Source: an uncultured Ilumatobacter sp. (lineage in GTDB: Bacteria > Actinomycetota > Acidimicrobiia > Acidimicrobiales > Ilumatobacteraceae). From it: a stretch of 13,942 nucleotides of DNA. The stretch is from NCBI GenBank assembly GCA_938049325.1, contig CALICC010000052.1, forward strand, positions 1 through 13,942, written 5' to 3'. The position numbers were made by a program, and so were the translations under genes. The notes under the pieces were generated by a model. The model was given only the letters and a program-made list of their open reading frames with translations. It made no database searches and was not told where the DNA came from. Position 1 is the stretch's first letter, and every line of letters begins with the position of its first letter. Positions 1-7,175 of the stretch are shown here, piece after piece.

Positions 1-24
1 CGTCCCCACCCGATCGAAACACGC

Positions 25-2148
25 ATGACCACTGTCGAAGCAACCAATTCGGAATCGTCGGCCTCGCGCTCGTCGTTTTCTGGATACGGGCGCTTCGTCG
101 ACCGCTACATCGTTGCCATCGGTATCGCATCGCTCGCAGCGATCCTGCTCGTTGCGTACATCGAACGAACGGTTGGCACCGCTGACGTCAACTGGACGTT
201 GTTCGGCATCATCGCGGCGCTCCTCGTCATCACCGAAGCGCAAGCGACCACGTGGCTTCGGTTCGGCGGTGGCGGCATCGTGACGCCCAGTTGGACCTTC
301 ACGTTCTCGCTGATGCTGCTCGGCTCCTCGACCGGAGCGATCGCCGCGATGGCTGCAGCGTCGATCCTCGCCGACCTGCTGGCCAAGAAAGAGCTCCACA
401 AGGTCTTCTTCAACGTCACGCAGATCTGTCTCTCTCTGGCAATCGGCGCGCTCATCCTCTTCGCGTTCGGGATCCACGGTCCGGTCTTCACCGAGAACGA
501 ACTCCCCCTCAAGCACGCCATCGCGATGATCCTCAGCGGCATCGTGGTGTTCGGTACGAACGGTGCGATCATCTGTCGCCTCCTCGCGACCGTCGAGCGC
601 ACCAAGTTCTGGACCATGATGCGTGAGAGCTTCGCACTCTCGATGTCAGCCGACGCGGCCATGTTGGCAATGGCACCGATCCTGCTCATCACCGCGTCGC
701 ACAGCCTGCTGATGCTGCCCTTGATCGGCACGGCGACGTTCTTCGTCTACCAAACGGCGCGTCACGCGATCGCCCGAGCGCACGAAGCAAACCATGACCC
801 CCTTACCCAGCTCCTGAACCGTCGAGCCTTCTGCGCCGAGATCGACGCCGCCACGGTGCAAGATGCCCAATTGAGCCGTCCAGGCTCGGTCTTCATCCTC
901 GATCTCGATCGCTTCAAGGAAGTCAACGACCGCCTGGGACACCGCACCGGCGACCATGTGCTCCAGGAGTTCGGCAAGCGGTTGGCGGCAAGCCTGCCCG
1001 ACGACGCCGTGATCGCCCGCCTCGGCGGCGACGAGTTCGCTGTACTGCTCGCCGACAAAGACGAGCGCGAGGCAACCGAGGTGGCGCACGCGTTGCACAC
1101 CGCCTTGCAGCTCCCGTTGTCGGTCGACGGGTTCCCGATCTCAGCGGGTACGAGTATCGGCGTCGCGCATTTTCCCGACCACGGCCAGACAACGAGCGAC
1201 CTCATGCACGCCGCTGACGTCGCGATGTATCGGTCGAAGCGCTACCGCTCCGGCGTCGAGGTGTACGAGCCCTTCGGGACCACGCAGCAGAAGGGCCGCG
1301 TCAGCCTGCTCGGCGACGTGACCGGCGCACTCACCAACGACGAGTTCTTCGTGGAGTACCAACCGCAGTTGAATCTCGTGACCGGCATGATCGACGGCGT
1401 CGAAGCGCTCCTGCGTTGGCAACATCCGGTCCACGGTGTTGTCGGACCGGCCGAGTTCGTGGCGTTGGCCGAACACACCGACCTCATCGGGCCGATCACC
1501 GACTTCGTCGTACGGCGGGCGATCACCGACATCGATACCGCCTCCGACGACATCAGCGTGGCGGTGAACGTGTCGGCACGAAATCTGCAGGACCGCCACT
1601 TCGCGCGTCGCATCCTCGACCTCCTCGACGAATGCCGGTTCCCAGCGGCACGGTTCGAGATCGAGATCACCGAATCGGCAATCGCCATCGACCCCGAACT
1701 CACCGCCGTCGCGCTCGATCAGTTCCGTTGCGCAGGTGTGCGGGTGCTCATCGATGACTTCGGCACCGGCTACTCGTCGTTCTCCACGCTGCGTCGCCTC
1801 TCGGTCGACAGCATCAAGATCGACCGCTCCTTCGTCACCAACGCAGCCGAGAACGACAACGACGCGCAGATCGTCACCGCGCTCATCTCCCTGGCTCACG
1901 GCCTCCAACTCGGCGTCGTTGCGGAGGGCGTCGAAACCGAGGCGGCTCGGACGCTGCTCACAGCCGCAGGGTGCGACACGATCCAAGGCTTCCTCATCGC
2001 TCGCTCGCTGTCGATCGGGGATCTCGAAGTGCTGCTCGCCGAGCAGACCGAACTTCACGAGGCTTCCGAATCGGTGCTCATCGACGTGTGCGGCGAGACC
2101 CCCAAACCGCGTCCCTACTGGCGTCCGACACGGGAAGTCACCGCATGA
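25..2148 (+). CDS. Membrane-bound GGDEF-EAL cyclic-di-GMP enzyme
   Basis: The 707-residue protein has an N-terminal hydrophobic region (about residues 28-245) with six to eight predicted membrane spans, then a GGDEF domain (about 255-415) and an EAL domain (about 425-675). The GGDEF signature (334-338) is intact, so diguanylate cyclase activity is possible. The inhibitory RxxD site is absent: the two positions that would hold R and D are P and A. The EAL domain keeps E460-A-L, N515 (NVS), E550 (EITES), D577-D578 (DDFGTGYSS), K598, E634 (AEGVE) and Q654, so phosphodiesterase activity is also expected. It therefore makes and/or degrades cyclic-di-GMP at the inner face of the membrane, and which activity dominates cannot be read from sequence. 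The membrane domain probably senses a signal; I cannot name its family. The start is the first ATG of the frame; only 24 bases precede it and they show no clear Shine-Dalgarno. The stop overlaps the next start (ATGA), implying translational coupling. Confidence 0.95.
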   Translation: MTTVEATNSESSASRSSFSGYGRFVDRYIVAIGIASLAAILLVAYIERTVGTADVNWTLFGIIAALLVITEAQATTWLRFGGGGIVTPSWTFTFSLMLLGSSTGAIAAMAAASILADLLAKKELHKVFFNVTQICLSLAIGALILFAFGIHGPVFTENELPLKHAIAMILSGIVVFGTNGAIICRLLATVERTKFWTMMRESFALSMSADAAMLAMAPILLITASHSLLMLPLIGTATFFVYQTARHAIARAHEANHDPLTQLLNRRAFCAEIDAATVQDAQLSRPGSVFILDLDRFKEVNDRLGHRTGDHVLQEFGKRLAASLPDDAVIARLGGDEFAVLLADKDEREATEVAHALHTALQLPLSVDGFPISAGTSIGVAHFPDHGQTTSDLMHAADVAMYRSKRYRSGVEVYEPFGTTQQKGRVSLLGDVTGALTNDEFFVEYQPQLNLVTGMIDGVEALLRWQHPVHGVVGPAEFVALAEHTDLIGPITDFVVRRAITDIDTASDDISVAVNVSARNLQDRHFARRILDLLDECRFPAARFEIEITESAIAIDPELTAVALDQFRCAGVRVLIDDFGTGYSSFSTLRRLSVDSIKIDRSFVTNAAENDNDAQIVTALISLAHGLQLGVVAEGVETEAARTLLTAAGCDTIQGFLIARSLSIGDLEVLLAEQTELHEASESVLIDVCGETPKPRPYWRPTREVTA

Positions 2149-2750
2149 TCATCGTCGTCGCCACGCTCATGGGCATGGCAAGTGCCGCGCTCCGTGGTGG
2201 AAAGCTGCGGCGTCTCGCTCAGATCGAGCTTCGCTCGCTGTGGCTGATCTGGCTGACGATTCTGGTGCAGACGATCATTTTCGAGCTGCCGCCCACGATC
2301 GTCTCCGACCAGATGTACGAGTATGTGCACCTCGCCACCTATGCCTCGGCGTTCGTGTTCCTCTGGCTCAATCGGCACATCCCCGGCGCGACGATCATCG
2401 GTGTCGGCGCTGGAGCGAACGCAATCGCGATCGCTGCGAACGACGGAGTGATGCCCGCAAGCCCTGCGGCTTGGCGTCTGGCGGGATTCGACGCGACCGC
2501 TCTCGGCGATTTCGAGAACTCGAATCTCACACCCAACGCGAACTTTGCGATTCTGGGCGACATCTTCGCGATCCCGGCATCGTGGCCGCTGACCAACGTG
2601 TTCAGCATCGGCGACATCATCATCGTCGTCGGGGGCACCTATTTCGCTCATGTCGCATCCCGCCGCGATGACCTCGACGACGAGTCGTCAACATCACCAG
2701 AAGCCGATCACGACCTCGACGCAGAAGCCGGAGCTGACGTCGCCGTCTGA
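2145..2750 (+). CDS. DUF5317-type small membrane protein
   Basis: The protein has 201 residues. The ATG at 2145 overlaps the stop of the GGDEF-EAL gene (ATGA), and a GGGAAG stretch lies a few bases upstream. In-frame codons further upstream belong to the shadow of the previous gene, so this start is preferred. About four hydrophobic segments are visible (residues 1-16, 32-48, 60-77, 80-98) plus another near 155-170. Internal features such as N99-D-G-V-M-P and a late SIGDIIIVVGG stretch match my memory of the DUF5317 family, whose function is unknown. The last 30 residues are hydrophilic and rich in Asp/Glu, probably cytoplasmic. The tight coupling suggests it works with the cyclic-di-GMP enzyme, perhaps as a membrane partner or sensor; that role is inference. 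It ends 5 bases from the convergent serine hydrolase gene. Confidence 0.85.
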   Translation: MIIVVATLMGMASAALRGGKLRRLAQIELRSLWLIWLTILVQTIIFELPPTIVSDQMYEYVHLATYASAFVFLWLNRHIPGATIIGVGAGANAIAIAANDGVMPASPAAWRLAGFDATALGDFENSNLTPNANFAILGDIFAIPASWPLTNVFSIGDIIIVVGGTYFAHVASRRDDLDDESSTSPEADHDLDAEAGADVAV

Positions 2751-2755
2751 CGCTG

Positions 2756-3769
2756 TTAGAGCAACTCGGCGAGTCGCGCCAGGCGCATCTGGAGACCCGG
2801 GTTGTGAGCGACGTCGGTCTTGCCCAGATGAACGAGAACCAGGTCGCGATCGGGGAAGATGACGATGAACTGTCCTTCGTATCCATGGCAGGCGTAACTG
2901 CCGGGAAACGCGGGCCAGAGCCAGAAGTGACGGCCGTAGCCGAGGCCCGAGTCATCGGCGTGCCCCGACCACGTGGATGCGTGTTGCGACCAACCTTCGG
3001 GAAGGATTCGCTCGCCGTCGCCGAGATCGGTCACACCGTCGTGCAGATACAGCTCCCCGAACCGGGCGAAGTCAGTCGCGGTTGCGTACACATACGACGA
3101 CCCGACGAAGTCGCCCGCTTCGTCGAACTTTGCAGTCGCATGTGCCATCCCGGCGGGCGCGAAGATGCGAGTGTTCAAGAACGCTTCGACGCGCTCCTGA
3201 CGGTCCGTGGGGTCGGTCACGTCGCCCCCGCACACCACGTCGCCCACAATCCGCGACAAGATGTTGGTGGTGCCTGACGAGTAGTTGAAGTGCTCCCCTG
3301 GACGATGCTCCATCGGCTGCATCGCGGCATAGTGCGCGAAGCTCGGATCGGTTCCTCCGAACAGCATTTCGATGCAGTGCGACGTCTCACCGTCTACGTA
3401 GTCTTCGACGAACCGGAGCCCCGAACGCATTTCGAGGAGCTGCAGCACGGTGATCTGCGACTTCTCGGTACCCGCCCACTCCGGGACCGGTGCGGGCTGA
3501 TCGAGATCGAGGAGCCCATCGAACACGAGCACCCCGACCGCCGCGTGCGTGATCGACTTCGCCATGCTCCACGACAACAGCGTCGATTCAGCGGTGACCG
3601 TTTCCGCGGCCTGGAAGTCGTTCGCCGGCTGCTGGCCGTAGCGCTCAGCAATCGTCTCGCCGCCGCGACGAGCCATGAAGGCAAGCGACACGCCCTGTTC
3701 GACTGGTCGCTCGAAGAGCTCGCTGATCACGCGGTCCGCGGGGTGCACCATGTCGCCGACTGTAGCCAC
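2756..3769 (-). CDS. Serine hydrolase, beta-lactamase (class C/EstB/NylB) family
   Basis: This 337-residue protein has the penicillin-binding/class C beta-lactamase fold signature. S68-M-A-K71 is the SxxK nucleophile motif, Y163-S-S is the second motif (usually YxN or YxS), and H295-G-Y-E-G-Q300 is the third motif near the C-terminus. The family includes esterases, 6-aminohexanoate-dimer hydrolases, D-aminopeptidases and beta-lactamases, so the substrate cannot be named. No signal peptide is visible, which suggests a cytoplasmic enzyme and argues against a secreted antibiotic-resistance role. The start is GTG at 3769, with a GGAG 10-11 bases upstream; an ATG six codons in (3751) is an alternative. 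It lies 24 bases after the downstream Get3-like ATPase gene on the same strand and is probably the last gene of that operon. Its stop is 5 bases from the convergent DUF5317 gene, and I see no strong terminator there. Confidence 0.9.
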   Translation of the reverse strand: MATVGDMVHPADRVISELFERPVEQGVSLAFMARRGGETIAERYGQQPANDFQAAETVTAESTLLSWSMAKSITHAAVGVLVFDGLLDLDQPAPVPEWAGTEKSQITVLQLLEMRSGLRFVEDYVDGETSHCIEMLFGGTDPSFAHYAAMQPMEHRPGEHFNYSSGTTNILSRIVGDVVCGGDVTDPTDRQERVEAFLNTRIFAPAGMAHATAKFDEAGDFVGSSYVYATATDFARFGELYLHDGVTDLGDGERILPEGWSQHASTWSGHADDSGLGYGRHFWLWPAFPGSYACHGYEGQFIVIFPDRDLVLVHLGKTDVAHNPGLQMRLARLAELL

Positions 3770-3784
3770 GGAGCTCGCGCTCCG
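3769..3784 (-). promoter_or_regulatory. Hairpin over ribosome binding site of serine hydrolase
   Basis: On the minus strand the sequence CGGAGC-GCGA-GCTCCG forms a perfect 6-bp stem with a GNRA-type tetraloop. Its 5' arm contains the GGAG that would serve as Shine-Dalgarno, and its last base is the G of the GTG start. If it forms in mRNA it would limit initiation at that GTG, or favour the ATG at 3751. The stem is short and could be chance. Confidence 0.3.
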
Positions 3785-3793
3785 AGAGATGCG

Positions 3794-4921
3794 TCAGACG
3801 AGCCGATCAGCAAGGCCAACGAGGCCGGGGACGTCGTGAATGTCGACGTCGAGCAACGGCAACTCGATCACCGGGGCGGCACCCGCGAGCTTCTCGAGCG
3901 ACGCGATTTCGAGCCGTTCGGCCACGGCAAGACTCTGCAGTTCGCGATGCCACGCCAGTTGTTCGGCGAGCGGACCGTCGCCGAGGTCGGCGAGCAATTG
4001 CTCGTCGGCCTCGGAGAGCTCGGTCGGCTCCGGATGAATGAGGTTGACGACCAAGCCTCCCAACGGAAACGACTTGTCGTTGATCGCGTCGAGCAGGTGC
4101 TCTGCTTCACTCACCGCTTCGGCACGCGGGCTCGACACGACCACGAACGACGTGTCGTCGCCGCGCAGCAATGCAGACACCTCTCGAGCCCGATCGCGAA
4201 GCCCGCCCTCGATCGTCGCGAGCGAGCGGAAGAACTGCACGGTGTCTTCGACGATCTGTGGCCCGGCGAGGCGCTTGACCGCCCAGAGGAACATCGATGA
4301 CGCGGCATCGGTGATCTTGGCGAACGTGCGCTGGCCGACGGTGAGCGTGCGATACACCGGGTGGCTGAGGAAACCCACCAAGCGGTCTGGCGCCTCGAGA
4401 AGATCGATCGCATGGCGCGACGGCGGGGTGTCGACGATGACGAGGTCCCACTCCCCGCTGGCGTGGAGCTGATGCAACCGCTCGACCGCCATGTACTCCT
4501 GAGCGCCCGACAACGAACCGGAAATCGCCTTGTAGACCGGGTTGTTGAGCACGGCATCGGCCTGCTTGCGCGACCCTGCCTGCTCGCGGACGAGTCGATC
4601 AAAGGTTTGCTCCGCATCGAGCATCAGTGCCCAGAGCTCACCGTCGGTCGCCCGCTTGGTGACGCCCTTGACCTGATGGGGTTGGTCGGAGGCCGCGCCT
4701 TCATCGAGACCGAGTGCGTCGGCGAGTCTGCGAGCCGGGTCGACGGTGACCACGACGGTGCGCCGACCGGCACGCGCTGCGGCCACGCCCAGCGCGGCAG
4801 CTGTCGTGGTCTTGCCGACACCACCCGGTCCACAGGTCAAAATCAGCTCCGACGACTTCACGACGTGCGTGAGCGACGCGAGCTGGTCCTCCTCGGGCGT
4901 GCGTTTCTCTGAACGGCTCAT
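3794..4921 (-). CDS. Get3/ArsA-family ATPase, catalytic-type subunit (BagB/Rv3680-like)
   Basis: This 375-residue SIMIBI-class P-loop ATPase has Walker A G31-P-G-G-V-G-K37-T-T, switch I with T59-V-D-P-A (D61), and switch II D164-T-P-P-S-R-H-A. The DTPPSR/KHALD style is typical of ArsA/Get3. The catalytic lysine K37 is present, but the signature lysine normally second in GKGGVGKT is proline (P32). The only cysteine is C30, so it lacks the metal-binding cysteines of arsenite pump ATPases and the CxxC of eukaryotic Get3. Arsenic transport is therefore unlikely. The closest relative I can name is mycobacterial Rv3680, the second gene of the Get3-like Rv3679/Rv3680 pair, which also lacks the signature lysine as I recall. 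The ATG at 4921 overlaps the upstream gene's stop (ATGA), and GAGGA sits 6 bases before it. It likely acts as the ATP-hydrolysing half of a cytoplasmic heterodimer; the client is unknown. Confidence 0.92.
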   Translation of the reverse strand: MSRSEKRTPEEDQLASLTHVVKSSELILTCGPGGVGKTTTAAALGVAAARAGRRTVVVTVDPARRLADALGLDEGAASDQPHQVKGVTKRATDGELWALMLDAEQTFDRLVREQAGSRKQADAVLNNPVYKAISGSLSGAQEYMAVERLHQLHASGEWDLVIVDTPPSRHAIDLLEAPDRLVGFLSHPVYRTLTVGQRTFAKITDAASSMFLWAVKRLAGPQIVEDTVQFFRSLATIEGGLRDRAREVSALLRGDDTSFVVVSSPRAEAVSEAEHLLDAINDKSFPLGGLVVNLIHPEPTELSEADEQLLADLGDGPLAEQLAWHRELQSLAVAERLEIASLEKLAGAAPVIELPLLDVDIHDVPGLVGLADRLV

Positions 4922-5883
4922 GTCATGTCCTCATCGAATTCCGCGCCGATGAGCGCGTCAGCGAGCGTGACCAGGTCATCGGAGTCCAGTCGAGGTGTCG
5001 CGAGGCGCGGCAGCGTGATCACCGGTTCGGAGCGCTGCGACTCGAGCCGGGCGATCTGCTCGCGCTGCTGAGCAAGTCGGCTTCGACCGAAGCTGGCCGC
5101 CGATTCGAGTGCGGCCTTCGCCGAGTCGGTGAGCTTGAGCTTGTGCGACCGCGCCGCCATCGCCGGCGATTTCGCCAGCCCGGGTCGGTCGGGCCAGCAG
5201 CCGTTCACCACGAGCGGGAGCAGATCGATCGACAGGTCGTCGCCGAGGTCGTTCGCGAGCTCGATCATCTCAGTGATCGGCGTTTCCTCGGGCAGCCCGA
5301 CGAGCATCGCACGACATCGCGTCGGGTCGGCGAGCATTTCGCTCACCTCCGTCGCCTGGTCGAGGATCGGCCCGGACTTCACCACGTCGGACAAGCCGAT
5401 CGCAGAGCGGAGGAAGGGCGCAGCGTGTCCCGCCGGCGGTGCGTCGACGACGATGAGGTCGGCTTCGGCCTCTTTCTCCATCTCCTTCACCTTGCCCAGA
5501 ACCAGGAGGTGTTCGAGTCCCGGTGTGGCCGCTGCGATCATCGGAAGCGACGCTGACGAAGCGGCTCGACGCAACAGCCCACCCACCCCCTTGAGCTCCA
5601 GGTAGTCGCCGAATGCTTGCTCAGCCGGAATGCTGCGGGCACGGATCTTGCCGCCGCCCTTCATGCGCTGCACCGTCTGTTCTCGATCGCTGATCTCGCG
5701 GCCGCCGAGCAGTGTTCCCATCCCGGGGCGACCGTCGACCGCCACGAAGATGACATCGGCACCCTCGCGAGCAGCAGCAACAGCAGCGGCAGCGGCGACC
5801 GTCGATGATCCGACGCCACCCTTTCCGGCCACCACCATCACGGTGGCAGCGGTCAGCCACGAGGCGTCAGGTTGTTCGGTCAC
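4918..5883 (-). CDS. Get3/ArsA-family ATPase, degenerate P-loop subunit (BagA/Rv3679-like)
   Basis: With the GTG start at 5883 the protein has 321 residues. The P-loop reads G20-K21-G-G-V-G-S26-S-T28: the signature lysine is kept, but serine (codon TCA at 5806-5808) replaces the catalytic Walker A lysine. Further motifs are A48-V-D-G-R-P-G (switch I; Rv3679 has a similar acidic-G-R-x-G, as I recall) and D147-A-P-P-A-G-H (switch II). The fold family is clear, but ATP hydrolysis by this subunit alone is doubtful. It probably dimerises with the product of the overlapping downstream gene, contributing its signature lysine in trans. The open frame extends upstream to 6003, but that part reads as non-protein-like sequence and crosses the promoter region. 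The GTG at 5883 lies 7 bases after a TACTGT hexamer, so a leaderless start is likely; a GTG at 5892 is less likely because it would overlap that hexamer. A GCN-rich stretch encodes an alanine run just after the P-loop. Confidence 0.88.
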   Translation of the reverse strand: MTEQPDASWLTAATVMVVAGKGGVGSSTVAAAAAVAAAREGADVIFVAVDGRPGMGTLLGGREISDREQTVQRMKGGGKIRARSIPAEQAFGDYLELKGVGGLLRRAASSASLPMIAAATPGLEHLLVLGKVKEMEKEAEADLIVVDAPPAGHAAPFLRSAIGLSDVVKSGPILDQATEVSEMLADPTRCRAMLVGLPEETPITEMIELANDLGDDLSIDLLPLVVNGCWPDRPGLAKSPAMAARSHKLKLTDSAKAALESAASFGRSRLAQQREQIARLESQRSEPVITLPRLATPRLDSDDLVTLADALIGAEFDEDMT

Positions 5884-5890
5884 AGCGCCC

Positions 5891-5920
5891 ACAGTACCGA
5901 CGTCTCGTGCGAGCTGTCTC
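5891..5920 (-). promoter_or_regulatory. Candidate promoter of the Get3-like ATPase operon (leaderless)
   Basis: On the minus strand a TACTGT -10 hexamer (5891-5896) lies 18 bases downstream of GAGACA (5915-5920), which matches four of six bases of TTGACA. The -10 ends 7 bases before the GTG at 5883, so transcription would begin at or next to the start codon. That is the leaderless arrangement common in actinobacteria. The site lies in the 128-base divergent gap (5884-6011); I could not pick a convincing promoter for the plus-strand gene there. Confidence 0.4.
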
Positions 5921-6011
5921 GGCGCGCTTGAGCGGATTGAACTCGATGCATCACCCTTCATCGTCACCGTCTGGCTCGATCTACAACGGTTTCGACGCCA
6001 CACTCTCGTAC

Positions 6012-7163
6012 ATGGACGTTCATTCGACCGGGCCGCTGGCCGGCATCAAGGTGCTCGAACTCGGCAACTTCATCGCCGGACCGTTCGCAGGCCAACTGAT
6101 GGGCGACTACGGCGCCGACATCATCAAGATCGAGTCGCCGAACGGCGGCGACCCGATGCGCACATGGGGCCTGACCGTCGACGGCAACGGGCTGTGGTGG
6201 CCGACGATCGCCCGCAACAAGCGGTCGGTCGTCGCTGATCTGAAGCAACCCGACGACCTCGAGATGGTGCGACGACTTGCCAACGAGTGCGACGTTCTGC
6301 TCGAGAACTTCCGCCCCGGCACCCTGGCCCAGTACGGCCTCGACTACGACAATCTGTCGGCATCGAACCCTGGGGTGGTCATCACCCACGTGTCCGGATT
6401 CGGTCAGAGCGGACCCCGCGCCGCTGAACCCGGCTTCGGTTCGATCGGCGAGGCCTTCGGTGGCATTCGACACACGACGGGCGATCCCGATCGCCCACCC
6501 GCACGCACGGGTGTGAGCCTTGGCGACTCGCTCGCCGCCCTGTTCGCTGTCATCGGAACACTTGCGGCATTGCACGAGCGATCACAGAGCGGGCGGGGCC
6601 AAGAGGTCGACGTCGCCATCTACGAAGCGGTCGCTGCACTCATGGAGTCGTCGATGGCCGACTTCGCCGTCGGCGGCCAGATACGCCAACGATCTGGCGG
6701 CCGTCTTCCCGGGGTTGCACCCGCCAATGCCTACCTGTCGGCCGATGGCGCGTCGGTCGTGATCGGAGCGAACGCCGACACCATCTTTCCGCGACTGTGC
6801 GCCGCGATCGAACAACCCGAACTCGCGAGCGACGAGCGATTTCTCTCGCACGAGTCGCGGGGCCGCCACGAACTCGAGCTCGATGCAATCGTTGCCCAGT
6901 GGACTGCAACGAAGTCAGCTGACGACGTGCTGCAGACGATGATCGAGCACGAGGTCCCGGCGGGTCCCGTGTACACAGCCTCCGACGTGCTCGACGACCC
7001 GCACTACCTCGCGCGCGGCATGATCCAGAATCTGCTGTCGCACGAAGGGGTCTCGATGCCGACGCTCGGTGTCGTGCCGAAGTTCTCCCGCACGCCTGGC
7101 TCGATCCGCTCCGCCGGCCCGGCGCTGGGCGAACACACCGACGCGCTCCGCGACGCTCACTGA
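6012..7163 (+). CDS. CaiB/BaiF (family III) CoA-transferase
   Basis: The 383-residue length and sequence match family III CoA-transferases throughout. The N-terminus shows the family's G-P-L-A-G-I-K-V-L-E-L pattern. D-Y-G-A-D-I-I-K-I-E (residues 32-41), the LLENFRPG element (96-103) and D172 in T-G-V-S-L-G-D-S follow in order. D172 aligns with the catalytic aspartate that forms the aspartyl-CoA anhydride in formyl-CoA transferase. The enzyme moves CoA between carboxylic acids as an intertwined dimer in the cytoplasm. The particular acid (for example carnitine, succinate/mesaconate or a degradation intermediate) cannot be told from this sequence, and no neighbouring pathway genes help. The ATG at 6012 is chosen because family proteins begin just before the GPLAGIKVLELG segment; an in-frame ATG at 5946 adds 22 unlikely residues. 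No clear Shine-Dalgarno precedes either start. It runs alone, convergent with the BTAD regulator. Confidence 0.93.
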   Translation: MDVHSTGPLAGIKVLELGNFIAGPFAGQLMGDYGADIIKIESPNGGDPMRTWGLTVDGNGLWWPTIARNKRSVVADLKQPDDLEMVRRLANECDVLLENFRPGTLAQYGLDYDNLSASNPGVVITHVSGFGQSGPRAAEPGFGSIGEAFGGIRHTTGDPDRPPARTGVSLGDSLAALFAVIGTLAALHERSQSGRGQEVDVAIYEAVAALMESSMADFAVGGQIRQRSGGRLPGVAPANAYLSADGASVVIGANADTIFPRLCAAIEQPELASDERFLSHESRGRHELELDAIVAQWTATKSADDVLQTMIEHEVPAGPVYTASDVLDDPHYLARGMIQNLLSHEGVSMPTLGVVPKFSRTPGSIRSAGPALGEHTDALRDAH

Positions 7164-7169
7164 GCGTCG
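7151..7169. terminator. Hairpin between convergent genes, overlapping a stop codon
   Basis: The sequence CGACGCTCA-C-TGAGCGTCG is a perfect inverted repeat with 9-base arms; in practice about 7-8 base pairs plus a 3-5 base loop. The CoA-transferase stop codon (TGA, 7161-7163) starts the right arm, and the convergent BTAD regulator gene stops at 7176. It could act on transcripts from either side. Neither strand has a U-tract after it, so intrinsic termination is uncertain; GC-rich genomes often use such hairpins. Confidence 0.5.
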
Positions 7170-7175
7170 AGACCC

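Noticed and set aside
2751..2755. Terminator between the convergent DUF5317 and serine hydrolase genes.
   Set aside because: Only weak 4-bp pairings are visible around the 5-base gap.
2756..3769. Antibiotic-resistance beta-lactamase.
   Set aside because: No signal peptide; SxxK fold motifs are shared by many esterases and amidases, so resistance cannot be claimed.
3290..4300. A 336-codon plus-strand frame across the serine hydrolase and ATPase genes.
   Set aside because: It spans two genes whose catalytic motifs read on the other strand; the product is rich in Arg, Glu and His without recognisable features.
5766..5800. GCN-rich triplet repeat as a possible phase-variable repeat.
   Set aside because: It is an imperfect alanine-coding stretch in frame in a P-loop helix; ordinary in GC-rich genes.
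5884..6003. N-terminal extension of the upstream ATPase to an ATG at 6003.
   Set aside because: The extra 40 residues are basic, unlike the family N-terminus, and would cover the candidate promoter and most of the divergent gap.
3794..6003. Arsenite efflux ATPase (ArsA) function for the paired ATPases.
   Set aside because: Metal-binding cysteines are missing, there are no arsB/arsD/arsR neighbours, and the pair matches the Rv3679/Rv3680 type better.
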